Origin: Dendrocalamus latiflorus
Lineage: Eukaryota > Streptophyta > Magnoliopsida > Poales > Poaceae
Direction of reading: 5' to 3'
Length of the DNA stretch: 64,000 nucleotides
Assembly (NCBI GenBank): GCA_017311315.1
Contig: CM029666.1
Location: 41,318,225-41,382,224 of the forward strand
Numbering within the stretch: the stretch's first letter is position 1; each line of letters starts with the position of its first letter. Positions 44,356-56,600 of the stretch are shown piece after piece. Position numbers and translations under genes: made by a program. The notes below the pieces were generated by a model. The model saw nothing but the letters and a program-made list of their open reading frames with translations, did no database searches and was not told where the DNA came from.

Positions 44356-46021
44356 TGTTGGACCGAAATGGCGACAGAGGGGGTGAATGACGCTCGATAC
44401 TCTCGAAAACCTCAACCCACGACAAGCACAAGTCAGATCGCCCCTCGGGCAAAAATTCCAGAACCCTGATTTTTCAGAAGATAAGGCTTGAAGCTTTACA
44501 AAACCAAAGGAATAGAGACTTCCATTTGTTCTCTTGGTCCAGTATAACAAGGAAATGATTATATCAGCCCAAGGAGCCTAAGAGACCACAAAAATCCAAC
44601 TCAACATGAGGAATTTCAGATTTGCACATGAAACTGAAAGTATTCTGAGTGCATGACTAAAATTCAAATTTCTCCTCCATCTTTGATCCTTTGGAAATAA
44701 GACTTTGCAGATATATTAGCAATAGCCCTTAGACCCTCCAGACCAAAACTCAGGCTATTTTGAGAAGGAAATCAACAGATTGCACCAAACCCTAGAAATA
44801 ACTGAAAAACCTGCAGAGCAAGCAACAAAGTCCAATTTCTCAATGATCTCAAGTCCTTTGCTAATGAAACTTTGCAGATATCTAATAGGTAGTCTCAAGA
44901 CTCTGGATACCAAGTTTCAAGCCATCTTGCAAAGGGAATCAAGATCAACCCCAAAACCCTAGAACTGTAGACTATGAACAGAGGAGGCCAAAAATGCAAA
45001 ACTGAGATTAAAAAGAAGTTTGCTCTTGGGAATTCGATCAAATGATCTTGAGGCAATATCCCAACCTAGAGCAACCCATTTTGGCACTCTCCAGCAAGAA
45101 TCAACAAGAAACTCAAAAGTCAAGAAATCACAGAATAGGGCATCTAAGCAAAACATAGAAGAACAGGATTAAACTTCAACGATTTCATTCCAATCAAAAG
45201 AGGAGTCCCGATACCACGATTACATATAGAGGAATGATTACAAGACTCTCAATCCATCCTCTCCCTCTCAATCCTCAAGATCACCAAGAGGCTCACATGC
45301 TTCTTGGGAGGAGAACAACCAGGAAGAGCTACGAAGGGAGAGGAGACAACCTACAGACCACCTCTGTATTTCTCACCAACCCATCAACCACTAAAGAGCA
45401 AAGGAGAAACAACCTCCCAAAGCCTCTTTTGACTAGCAAGCCCTAATTCACTCTCCAAATCCCCTTGAGTGGTCATGCAGCCACCACCTTATATATATAG
45501 CCTCCAGCTAACGGGTTTCCGCCCCGTTACGCCCGCTAAATCCAACGGAGCCCGCTCCCTCTTGTGCAGCCTTGCGAAATTCCCGATTCGCCCCTCGTGC
45601 ACCTTCCGGGAAGCTTCCGCGCTCCTTGTCGTCCACGACTCGCAACCACGTCAAATCTCCGCCGTCTTCGACACATCCGACCGTTCTGACCTCGACACCG
45701 CCCGTGTCTAGTCCGGTCACCTCGTGTCTCACCACGACTCCGCCTCGACGTCCTGCAGTCACACAGACAAGAAACACGTCAAATAGCACCGCTCGATACA
45801 TGAAAGCATAAATGGCATAAACATACCACACAGTGAAGTCTAAACCTGTCGAATCATCAGAATATGCATCCTAATCCCATACGACCAAGTTTGACCAAAG
45901 TCCGACCGAGCCCGTTGCTCCGCGCAACGACATGGTCCGACCACACAATCCAAACTCGACTATCCTAAACCTTTGTCAATTACCCATCACTCACATGGAG
46001 TCACGACCACATGGTCTCTCA
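44356..46021 (-). repeat. Copia 3' LTR (1666 bp)
   Basis: On the minus strand it starts TGAGAGACCATGTGG and ends CGGTCCAACA. The U3-like part is strongly similar to the LTR at 5305, while the second half differs more. Confidence 0.8.
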
Positions 46022-47090
46022 ATCTCCCCCTTGATGAGTATATTGACAAACACCGAAAAAGCACAAAGTTGAGTTTGAAATGCAAGAAAGAAGTCAAACA
46101 TGGTCCAAAGGAAAGAGAAATGATGCTAATGATCATGTTGACACAAGGAGCAAAAGAAAGAACAAGTTTTCCTCAAATCAAAGCTCCCGAAAATGGCTTT
46201 TTCTACCGCTATTCTCCCCCTTTTGGCAATAAACACATCAAGGATGTAAGGAAGAGAACAAGTCATGGATGAAATGGTTGAAGTTTGATTATTCTAAGCA
46301 TTTAGAGCCATGAGAATTATCCATAATGACCATAAGAAATTTCACCGTGCCATAACTCAACAAGAGGCTATTTAGATCATGACAAGATATGTATATCCTA
46401 ACTAGAACACATAGATGACAATCTGAAATGTAGATTATGATGTGATCATGTCAAGTCATCAAGAAGCAAAGTCTAGCTAGAGATATCCAAGGATGATGCA
46501 GGCCATGTCAATAAGCTAAACAGAACCAAGAATCTAGTATTGCGTCCAAATAGAGTGCTACATTCTCAAGAAAGAAACATTAGTTGAAGTACTTGGTTCT
46601 TTTTGTAGCTTAAGCAAATTGAGCACATAAAACATCGTCTTTTAAAAGCACATGGTCGTTTCCAACCCAATTTTTTGTTATGTGCTAGATCTCAAGCCTT
46701 ATGCGACTACTCCAAGCAAGAAGCTTAAGAAGATAGTCTAGGTTATCCAAAACTCCCCCAGAGTTCATGCCTAGTGCAATGGCAAGCCGTCTCATGAGAA
46801 AGAATTGGTGAGATCAGTTTTTTCGCACAAAAGAGATCTTTTTGCATTTTAACATGGTGTATTAACTCATGCATCAACAAGAGACGAAAATAGCTCAATC
46901 TAAGGCTCAATAGAGATTCAACGCTCACCTTAGCCTATTTGACATGGCATGAATCATAAACGGATAGCTCAAGAAAGACTAATCTCAAGTGCTAACATGA
47001 CAAGTTTTAGTTCAAGTTGAGCAATTTTAATTAACTTATCATGGCAAAAACTAGTCTACACATATGAAGTCATGATAAATCTAGCACAAG
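44356..47090 (-). mobile_element. Second truncated Copia copy (3' LTR plus 3' interior)
   Basis: The LTR is at 44356-46021 on the minus strand. It is directly preceded by a polypurine tract AGGGGGAGAT (46031-46022) and about 1 kb of non-coding 3' interior. It is the same family as 5305-7345 but retains the opposite half. There is no pol, and the right edge is uncertain. Confidence 0.75.
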
Positions 47091-47329
47091 TCCCCACTCC
47101 CGTCGACATCTCTCACAGGCCCCGGTCATCCCCAGATTCCCCAATCCCCACAAGCACAATCCATCACCAGAGAGAGAGTAAAGGGGAAGGAGGCACACCG
47201 GTCACCGGAGCTCGCCGCAGGAGGAGGAGCGGTGTAGCCGAAGCCAAGGGCAGCATCCCGCGCGATGACGAACTCGTCGTCGCGCCCCAGTCGCCGCCGG
47301 CCATCCAACGCTGGTGGTTGTAGTCGAGG
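46022..47329 (-). other. Copia 3' interior and non-coding flank
   Basis: The polypurine tract lies at 46022-46031. The remaining 1.2 kb is AT-rich without frames resembling pol. The transition out of the element is near 47090. Confidence 0.4.
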
Positions 47330-47975
47330 TCGTCGTCGCCATCGCTCGGAGCCAGGGGAGGAGGGGGCGGCGGGGAAAGGTGGGGGCGACCGAGGAAGAA
47401 GGGGATGCGGGGGGAGGAGTGGGGCGGCGGGGGAGGAGGGGGCGGCTGCGAGGAGGGGGCGGCGGGGAAGGAGTGGTGCGCCGGAGGAGGAGGGGACGGC
47501 TGCGAGGAGGGGGCAGCGAGGGAGATCTGAGGAGGAGGGGCGGCGGGGGAGGAGGGGAAGGAGGGGGCGGTGGGGGAAAAGGGGGCGGCGGCGGGGAAGG
47601 GGCGACCGGGCGAGGAGGGGGCGGCGAGGGAGATCTGCGGAGGAGGGGACGGGGGGAGGAGGAGGGGAAGGAGGGGGCGGTGGGGGAGGAGGAGGCGAGG
47701 AGGCGGCGGCGGCGCGAGGAGGGGGCGGCCGGGCGAGGCGGGGGAGAAGGGGAAGGAGGGGGCGGCCGGGCGAGGCGGGGGAGGAGGGGAAGGAGGGGAC
47801 GGTGGGGGAGGAGGGGGGCAGCGGCGGGGAAGGGGCGGCCGGGCGAGGAAGGGGCGGCGGGGGAGATCTGGGGAGGAGGGACGGCGGGGGGAGATTGTGG
47901 GGAGAAGGGACCAAGGGAGGCGCTGGAGATCGGGGGAGGATTGAACTGGGCGGCGGTGAAGGAGGGTTAGGTTTA
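47330..47975. repeat. Strand-asymmetric G/A-rich block
   Basis: About 640 bp, overwhelmingly purine on the plus strand, with GGAGGAGGGGGCGGCGGGG-like units. Many GGG runs sit close together, so G-quadruplexes are plausible. Long open frames on both strands (Gly/Arg-rich or Pro-rich) are compositional. Confidence 0.8.
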
Positions 47976-49209
47976 GATATTTTTGCGATTTAGTCCTTCA
48001 GGTTTTCTGAAATCTACGGAATAGGTTTTATCTATTTTGATTTCTTCTATTCTAGCCCTCGTAAATTCTAATTTCATCACGAAAAGATCCTATACATCCG
48101 TTGTGACATGTATATCTGTACGGAGCAGTCCTTAGAATGCCAAATTTGAAGATTGAGCTAGGTTTTGGAGATATGAATGTGTGATGTATGTATATATATA
48201 AGATGAGAAGAAAGATGAGGATGGTTGGATCTTAATCTAATGAATGAAAAAAGTGATTGAGATATGCTGTGATTTAGGCCGAGTTCATTTTTGCACTTGT
48301 GATATAAGGTGTCTTTTATTGTTCTTTTTTTAAGAAACATCATCATACAAAAAAATGAGTATTTTCAATGTTGCTCCTCCTTAGGTCACCACCACCGAAC
48401 CCTAAGTCGCATCCTCATGGCTTTCTTGCTTCTTTGTGTAAAATCGTAGGGCTGGACTGCTGGAGAAGAAGACGTCCGATTGAATGATCTCCAGTGGGTT
48501 CTATTACCATGTGTACACAGCCTGCTTCCTTCTTTTTTTACCTGCCTCTCAGCTTCTGTAATCCAAACCCAAACCCTCCTCCGGTTTTGGATATATAGAC
48601 AGTGCTTGCTCTCAAACCAACCAAGACAGTAACAAGTTCCTATCGAGAACAAGACGACAGATCAATATGACCAATTTCTCTAATATCTCGGGTGAATACG
48701 TGAAAAAGTGTTGCTTAGCTCAGTTAAATGGAATAAGGAAGAGAAAGTGTAGTGTGATAAGGGAAGATCCTCGAAGGTAGTCCAGTCATTTGATGAGATA
48801 ACCACCCCACGTATGTTACAATTAACCATTATGTAGACAGAGATAGACTGTTATTGGTGTGTGTATTCCAAGTAGTTACTAAATGTTCCAGAAACTATTT
48901 AAAATTAATTTCTTAACTATAGTAAGCTACACTCATGACTCTCCTTGAGCTTTTCTATTTGACTAGTTGGGTAACCCTATGCTAGATTGTCGGGCGATGA
49001 GCTAGATGTCCACGTACGCCACAGTCCAATTTGCACCAAGATATGCATACCATTGGACTAGATGACCAAGTTCGGAAGTGGAATGGCATGAGATAATAGT
49101 ATGAAATTTTAAGTAGGATTTTAATAACGCGGGTACAAGAGAAAGGAAGATAGCGGCTATCGCTACCATTGTCGCGCGTCGCTTTCGTCGTGTATAGTTA
49201 CTTTGGGCT
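47976..49209. other. Intergenic, no gene seen
   Basis: Contains a (TA)n stretch near 48187-48200. No recognisable domain is present in any frame. Confidence 0.4.
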
Positions 49210-49402
49210 AGGCTTGAGCTGGCACGGCACGAACGCCGGCACGGTGGGCTTTGGGCCGTGCTTGGGCCTAGCCGAAGGTGAGGTGGGCCGGCACGGCACG
49301 GCACGACGAAATGACTAGGCCGAACCGGCACGGCACGAAGCGGCCCGAAACACTGTGGGCCCGGGCCATACCGGCACGGCACGGCCCAATTCCCACCTCT
49401 AC
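49210..49402. mobile_element. hAT-end-like GC-rich fragment
   Basis: GGCACGGCACG and GGGCCGTGC words match the subterminal blocks of the hAT at 23286-26565. The right edge in reverse complement reads TAGAGGTGGGAATTGGGCC, a hAT-like terminus. A left terminus and TSD are not clear, so it may be a truncated MITE. Confidence 0.55.
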
Positions 49403-50479
49403 GATAGAGAGGTGGGAAAGTGGTCGACATCAGGAGAAAGTTATTAGGAAGAAGGAATAAAAGATCATGCTTAACTCTATCTCATACCAAGATTAACTAC
49501 AGAACATTTTCCCCCATAAGAAACTAATAAGTGGTAATTGAACGTTAGATAAAAATTTGGGGGGCCCTGTGCGGTTGATCACTTCGCTCATGCCCCTGGT
49601 ACGGGCCTGCAGGTGGTCTCCACATCAATTTAGCCAGGATTCAGAATATTTACCCCCAGCGAAAAGGGCATCCCAATCCTGATGTTCAGATTCCCTCGGC
49701 TCATATGTATCCACCCTAGCCTATCTATCTATCCAGCTAGCTAGCTTTCTTGTCCATGTACGCTCTGTAGGCGGTAGCTATGGTGAGTGAATATATATAT
49801 CTCATCTGATAGATTGACGCAGCCAGCCTACTGACTGATACGGGAAGACGATTGATCAATTGCTATGAGCAGCGTGGACCGGAGAACATTGCTCCTAGAC
49901 CACAGTGGCCCGATGCCAGCCTTCGCTCGCAAACCTGTCGTCTATGGTGTCACCAAAAGGCGCGCTTGATGATGATGAGTGATGAGGGCGGGCAGCGACC
50001 GCAAAGGCGCGCGGATTCCAGCGTGTGGATATCCTTCCTGCACTACTGCTCCGCCGGGGACAGGTCGAGCTGGTTTTCGCGCCTCGTCAGCTGCGGTCGC
50101 TACTGCATCTCCAAGAGGCAAGAGCAACCGATGATCACGTCGGATAGAACAGAGGCTTCACTTCGCTTGAGAAAAGCAAGAGGGGTGTAGTCGTGGTCAC
50201 CAACTCATCGCCATATTGCCTAGGCCCGGACGGCGCCACGTTGGTGAGGCCCCCCCAAGATGCCTGATTCTGCTGCAAGCTGCAATGCAGGGATTGCATG
50301 GTTGGTGCACCATGCGAGAAATGCAAAAGGAATCGATAATTAGCTTTCCCTTTCAGCCTCAGGGTGATGAACCGTGGGTCGAGCATGGGGGGAGGAATCT
50401 AAGCAAATATGCACCAATAGAAGTTAGCTTTAGCATGCATGTTGCAATCTTTACGACTGCTCTAGGCAAATATGCACCA
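49403..50479. other. Non-coding, no gene recognised
   Basis: A phrase CAAATATGCACCA occurs near 50404 and again near 50467, just before the palindrome array. No known protein is seen. Confidence 0.35.
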
Positions 50480-51056
50480 CCTTCCGTAGTCGTACAACTA
50501 CGTATAAGAGGCTACGACCACCTCGCACGTCGCTACGACCGCTCTGTCGGGTTTACGACCACGCTGACAACCGTTACAACCACGTTGTAGCCCATCCGAT
50601 CACTCCTCGCTGCTCCGACTTCGTAGTCGTAAACTTTAGCAGAAATTACGATCACGTTCACCGCCGCTGCGATGGCCTTCTTTTGACCAAGTTCAATCAC
50701 CATAGTCGTAGCTCCCTACAACCACGCAATGATTCTACCGATCACTGTTCACCGTGGTTGTAACACCTTTACGATCACGTTCACTTCTTCACAACATGGT
50801 CATAACACCCTACGACCACGTTCACTACTTCACAACGCGGTCGTAACACCCTACGACCACGTTCGCTCTTGCACTGCCGTGGTCGTAGCATCTTACGACC
50901 ATGCTCGGTCTTTCTCTGTATGGTCGTATCGTAGCACTTTACGACCACGCCTTCCTGCTATGTGGTCGTAATCGTAATGCTTTACGATCACGTCTGCGAT
51001 CTTCTCTTATACGTAGTCGTACGACTACGGGAGGTGATCGTAGCGGTCGTAGCGAG
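50480..51056. repeat. Array of GGTCGTAA...TACGACC palindromes
   Basis: Repeated units such as GCGGTCGTAACACCCTACGA followed by CCACG, several with GTTCAC between them (for example 50795-50830, 50838-50870, 50878-50905). Each unit is an interrupted palindrome with arms of about 8-11 bp. Early units use TACGACCAC alone. Confidence 0.8.
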
Positions 51057-52131
51057 GTCAGGGTGGAGAGCGCGGGCGACCCTCCGTTTCGTCTAGCTAA
51101 CGCCCACGCGCCACAGACACCGGAGGACCCGCGCGCGGTGCCGTTCAACAACTACAACGTCGCCCATCGCAAAAAACTCCTCAAGGCCGGCCGGGGGATC
51201 TCTAGGCCGGCGCCTGGGCGCTATAGCTAAATCCGTTGGCGTCCGTGTATGAAGCGGCACGGCAATGCATACGTGAGGTGGCCGTGTCCCTTCGACGGCT
51301 TGATCGACGATCGGTGCATGCGCGGCGTGTGCGCCATCGAGAGGGAAACGGAGGATGGCGGTGTCAAATAAACCAGGCATTGCTTGTTTGCCGTTCGTTT
51401 CTTTCTGTCCTGTAGTCCGTCATTTTCCTTTTCCGGTTGAGCCCGTTACTTAGACTCTGGGCGCATCGGTGTTTCTTTTCCATTTATTTGGAGTTCAGCG
51501 TGTGAATTAGTCCACGCAGGAGTTAGTTGATTTCCCGCCCGTGGTGCGCGGCACGTTGGCATGTTTGTTGCAGAGCGTGGCGTTCGGCACGGGCGTTACG
51601 GCCTGTTGGCCACATTCTTTGTTACTCCCTGTTTTGAGGTTAAATAATAGAATATGAAAATCGTAGTGTTGGTTGCTACGGCAAAACTCTTTTCTTCCGG
51701 TGCATACTTTGTGTTCGCGTGAGTACGGGTGATCCGAGATCTCACTGTCTCTGCTCACCGAGGGGATTCGCTGGGAGGCGGAACAGGCGGGTGTCCGTCG
51801 GCACTCGGGAGCAGGTTTCTCAGGTCTGCCCTGGCGGGCGCGGCCCGGCAACGGTTGGCACTGACATATTTGTTGAAATCCGACCGGAGATCAAGCCGGT
51901 GCAATCATCGGTTCGCCAGTTCAGCGGTCCAACCGACGGTTCAACCAGCCGGTTGACATGTTCAGAACTAGAACTAAACAATCAATCGAACATTCAACAC
52001 AAGTAAATCATCATAAGATTACCATAGCATTGTGATGACCGGTCACCAATGCAATAAATCACATGGTAGTTCCTTTGCGTTCTGGAAGAGATAAGAATGT
52101 CTACAACAAGAAATGACAATCCATAAATACT
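51057..52131. other. Non-coding, GC-rich left part
   Basis: The frames at 51093-51380 have no domain I know. 51880-51960 has GGTTCGCCAGTTCAGCGG- and CCAACCGACGGTTCAACC-type words seen at the ends of some grass elements. No gene is called. Confidence 0.35.
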
Positions 52132-53294
52132 TTAAGGCGGCTGCTCTGCTCGAGGTTCCTGGGCCTGGGCACTGCCGGGATGACGCACACGGCGGATGGA
52201 GGCGACAGGGATGGCTTCGTGGACGCCGCCGCGGTAGTGGCTACGATGGTCGCCTTGCGGTGGAGTAGCGTAGCCACGTAGCTTCCTGTCGCTGTCGGCA
52301 ATGCGGCCCGGGTTCTTGGAGGCGTTGGGCGGTAGGTCCGAGGAGGTTGCTGTGACGACCCGCATTATTAGCATAGAGTAATAATGCTAGTCAACGGATT
52401 ATTATTCGTTTTAGCCGATAAAACATCGCTCTAACGAATAATAAGCCTATCAGAGTATTGCAGCAGAACAATAATTAGAGACACATTATGATATTACACA
52501 GTATTACAAGAATATCGCCACGCAGGGTTACAGTTCATTAAAAAGCCTCAAGGGCTTGAATATTACAATCTTTAGATAAATATTCTAACTACTTTCTATT
52601 CCATAACGATCACACGGAGTGTCCACCTTGTACCCACTGTAATCCGAGTCTACGGTATTCCATGCAGGTAGCTTCCTCCTGATATTAGCCATTTCCTGAA
52701 TTGACATGCTCCTAAGCAAAGGGAGGATTATAGCAAGGGTGAGTACAGAAGTACTCAGCAAGCGTTATAATACAAAATGCATAACATGCCCATCATTTAC
52801 ACTTGTAGGAATCTCAATTCCTCTCTTCAGTCTCGTGTTTATTTTTAACACGCTTTTTCATCAACCCTGTCATTTCCATGACTTATAGAAAATAGGTTTG
52901 TTGGTTTTGAAAGAAGTCCGATTTATTAATTTAGAAAACTACTGAACATACGCATGAACAGCAAAAACCCCCATAAGTTTCCGTAATTCTCCTTTCCCGG
53001 AGACAGGCATGAATTCATGATTTTGATAGCATTGCGCAAGCTTGTATCACTTTACCCCTCACCACTCTTGATCCTGGTGGCTCATGGTTCTCCGCAATTC
53101 CTTAGATGCGGTGCCCAGATCAGAGTACAGTACGTTTGCATCTATCTCAGTAATTATATCTCCACCCAGTTACTCACAATCGGTAGCCTGGAGCGGTGTA
53201 CCACCCTCACGCAGACCCACCGAAAGCGACATTAACTGTTGGCTGGGGCGGTTCCTGACCATCTCCCAACACTCCACGGCGTAATATATCGCCC

Positions 53295-53440
53295 ATCGCT
53301 CACCCGTTGCTGATAACGAACCAGTCTTGGGTTCTTGCGATCCGCCTCACCCGTTGCTGATAACGAACCAGTCTTGGGTTGAGCGCGGCTGTGGATAGCC
53401 CACCTTGCTGATAACGAACCAGTCTTGTGGGTTCCACTCC
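53295..53440. repeat. Tandem repeat inside the large LTR
   Basis: TTGCTGATAACGAACCAGTC occurs three times (near 53310, 53351 and 53405), each followed by TTG and part of GGGTT. Confidence 0.8.
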
Positions 53441-55139
53441 CTAACTAATACTTACCCATGTGGAGAATATAATACTTTGATAGAGCTACTAGTCTGTCCG
53501 TCAAGACGGGATGTTGGTTGATACGGTGTGGTACGGTCTGTTCACACGGACGAAGTTGGTAATCCCTTATATTCTATTCCTATGCAGAGGTCCCTCACCT
53601 GCCCCACTTGTCACCTGCCCTGGCAACCTCTGCCCACCTTCTTACTCAGGTGGCCAACTGCTCCATCAGTTGCCAACCATCTCTTTTCCCTTATAGCCAT
53701 TTCTCGATTTAAATAATCTTCTTTTATTTCATGCAGGGTGATACTAGATTAATACAAAATACTTATTTTACGAAATATACTCAGAAGCTTTGATCAAAGG
53801 AATGCTTGCCTGGATTTCAACCATAAATTCGGATTCAAGCAGGATCAGGTGAAGTCACCCCCGTAGCTTGGATTGTCGTCTGCAGTTAAATATATTGGCT
53901 ACGATTTAATGTATGAAAGTGTAATAGAAGTAATGAGGTCTATGTGCTGGTGTTCTTAAGGTAAGCTTCATCCATTTAACACGATTGCGGTAGTCCTAGT
54001 TAGCTCGTATTTTATAATCGTCACTGGACGTTATTTTCCTAGCACGGCTGAGTGGTTTGCTTAAAAGTTAAACTCCGCCTTTTGTTGATTTCGAACTATC
54101 TATCGTTGCGATAGTGTTAATCTTCTAATGGCTATGACTTTATTCTAACAATTCAGAATATTTATAAGTGAACTTCTACAGTTTATAATCTACTAATAAA
54201 ATTTAACTGGGTATTTAGATATGTAAGACAGGTGTTCTACATGATTTTATGATAATTTAATTCATTTCTATTATCCAAGAATATTTACTAAGACAGTTTT
54301 ATGGTTTAGCATTATCCGGGTTAAGTAGGTGTTTAGTTATGACCTTGAATGATTTAATTAGCAATGCATCATTTAAATTGATACATGCTACAACTTTATT
54401 TTACATATGGCAATACATTTGTTCTAATCATTGTAAATGCAGATTAATGGTTTTCAATTGTTTAGATGAACTTAACTAATTTTATCGGACCCAATTAACT
54501 TGTTCTAATGACCCTATGTAACCAAGGGTGGATTTCTAGAATTATCAGAGGTAAATTTCTCTAATTTAAATATTACTAACCAAGTTGTCTAAGTAATTAA
54601 TGATACCGCCAATTAGTCTAAATAACAAAACACAGGTTCTAACATTTACATGGACCTGTTTTAGTTCACTGGCGCTTTTGGTTTATTTATAATGATCATG
54701 AATATTTAACATTTATTATTAATGTCTCTTGAGTTTATACTACCAATATGGTTAAATAATTATTTGATTAGGATGTTAATTGATTTGATCGGCATTATAC
54801 CATTTCATTCGATACGCTCCATATTGCTAATGTATGGACAGCCTTTTGCCTGACAATTATACTACGAATTACTCTAGGGCTTCGCGATATAGTATGGTTA
54901 AATTAATTAAGCGAATACTACTGAGTATGCGCACGGTTTATTCTAAGTTTCTATTTAATTCTTAAAAGAAATTCTATTGCGATGCTACATCAATAATCTA
55001 CTACTAAATTCTTAAAAACATCTGCATCTAATTTCCTTAACCTTAACAAATCTATTATAGCAAGGTTATTACATTGCATGCTTATGAACATTCCCAATTC
55101 TAATAAATTTACCCCTTTCTACCCTTCCTTCTTTTCTTA

Positions 55140-56600
55140 TTTCTTTTCTTTTCTTCGTTCCTTCAGCCCGATCCCCGTTTCTTGCTCTCGGCCGACGCCT
55201 CAGCTTCCTCCTCTTTTTCCTCTTTTCTCGCCCACTCCGCCGGCTCCCTCTCTCTATCTCCCTCTCTCGGCCTCCCCGCTCTCTCCTCACGCGCCTCCCC
55301 TCGGCTCCTCCTCTACGCCGCTGCCTCTACCCCTGTGCGGCTCCCTCCACATGCGCCCCTGCCTCCTTGCGCCGCCGCTCCGCTCCCCCAGCGGCTCCGC
55401 CGCCCACTCGTCGGCGTCGCGCCGCCTGGCCCGTCGGCGTTGCGCCACTCCACCGCCGCGCCTGCTTCGGCCCCAGGCCTCCTTGCTCCCCTCCGGTTTC
55501 CTCTCTCCTCCGCGCCGACTCCCCTCGACTCGGCTCCCCGAAGCGCCACGCCATGCGGCCCGGCCGCCTCCGCCTTGCCGCTCGGCTCTTCCCCAACTCG
55601 GTGCCTCCGCCGTCCACTCCCTCTGCGCCTCCTCCTTCGGCGTCGCCCCCACCGACGCGCCTCCCCTCAACGCCGCCTCCTCCCTTAGCCCGGTCGGCTA
55701 CTGCCGGATTCGGAGCCTATGGCCCGGATCTGGCGCTCCTCTCTCTGGTTCAACCGGATCCACGGTTGATTTCATTATTATTTCATTTTGGTTCTACACT
55801 TTGATTTGTCTATTGTGCTTTTTGGGAATCTACCTGAGGGTGGGCATTGGTGGCTCCGGCGGGGCTCGAGGTCGTGCCATGCGCCGGGGGAGCATGGACT
55901 GGCCGTCGGGTGCGCGGAGTTCACCTGGCCCTATGGCGGCTTGCCGTCTCGGTAACCTCTGTTCCTATGCTTTATTTCCCCTACTTTCGGTGGTTGCTCT
56001 GTGTGATGGTTCCATGTATTCTACTGGGGATGGATGCTTATGGTTTCTATTCTATGTTGAATGGATTGGATAATGGCATTAAATGGATGGCTAGAGTTGT
56101 GGGAATTTACCTGCGCTGGTGAGCACAAGAGGGTTAGGGTTTGGGCCGGTTGTGGTCGCTGACTTGTGGTGGCTGGTGACGGTTGCTGGCTTGCGGTTCT
56201 TTTGCGGTTGTCCCGGTGGTCTTGCTCCCGTCGGCTTGCCGCGCCTTCACCTCTCTAGCCTTCGGCTCCCCGCGGTGGTTGGCTTCGCTGTGGTGTTGGG
56301 GCTGACTGGAGAATGTTGGGGGATTGCTTACCTTGCCTTGCTGCCTCTCTGTGCTCTTTTGCTCTGTGTGACTATTGGTATATGACAGTGGGATATTTTG
56401 GGCTGTGTGGCTATATTCTTGGCCGTGAGGGTTTGCTGGCCGGCAGTGCTAGCTGGGCATGCTTGCTCTGGCCGGGTGTTATCTCGGTTGCTACTGTGCT
56501 ATGTGGTGAGGCTTTGATAGGTGCCTCTCGATTATGGTTTGGGCTTGAAAATGGGTTCTGGTATTTTGGCTTTGCCTTAGCTGATCCCTATACTCAAAAC
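55140..56600. other. GC-rich, C-strand-biased block within the large LTR
   Basis: 55140-55700 is pyrimidine-rich on the plus strand with long Pro/Ser/Arg frames. 56100-56500 is GC-rich and codes for hydrophobic-looking peptides in one frame. No domain is recognised. It resembles a transcribed leader or promoter CpG region rather than a gene. Confidence 0.4.

Noticed and set aside
47126..47993. 262-codon Pro-rich and 242-codon Gly/Arg-rich frames
   Set aside because: Products of the purine-strand repeat block; complementary frames are equally open.
55078..56073. 331-codon frame in the large LTR
   Set aside because: Pro/Ser/Arg-rich with no domain, antisense frames also open, inside a solo LTR.
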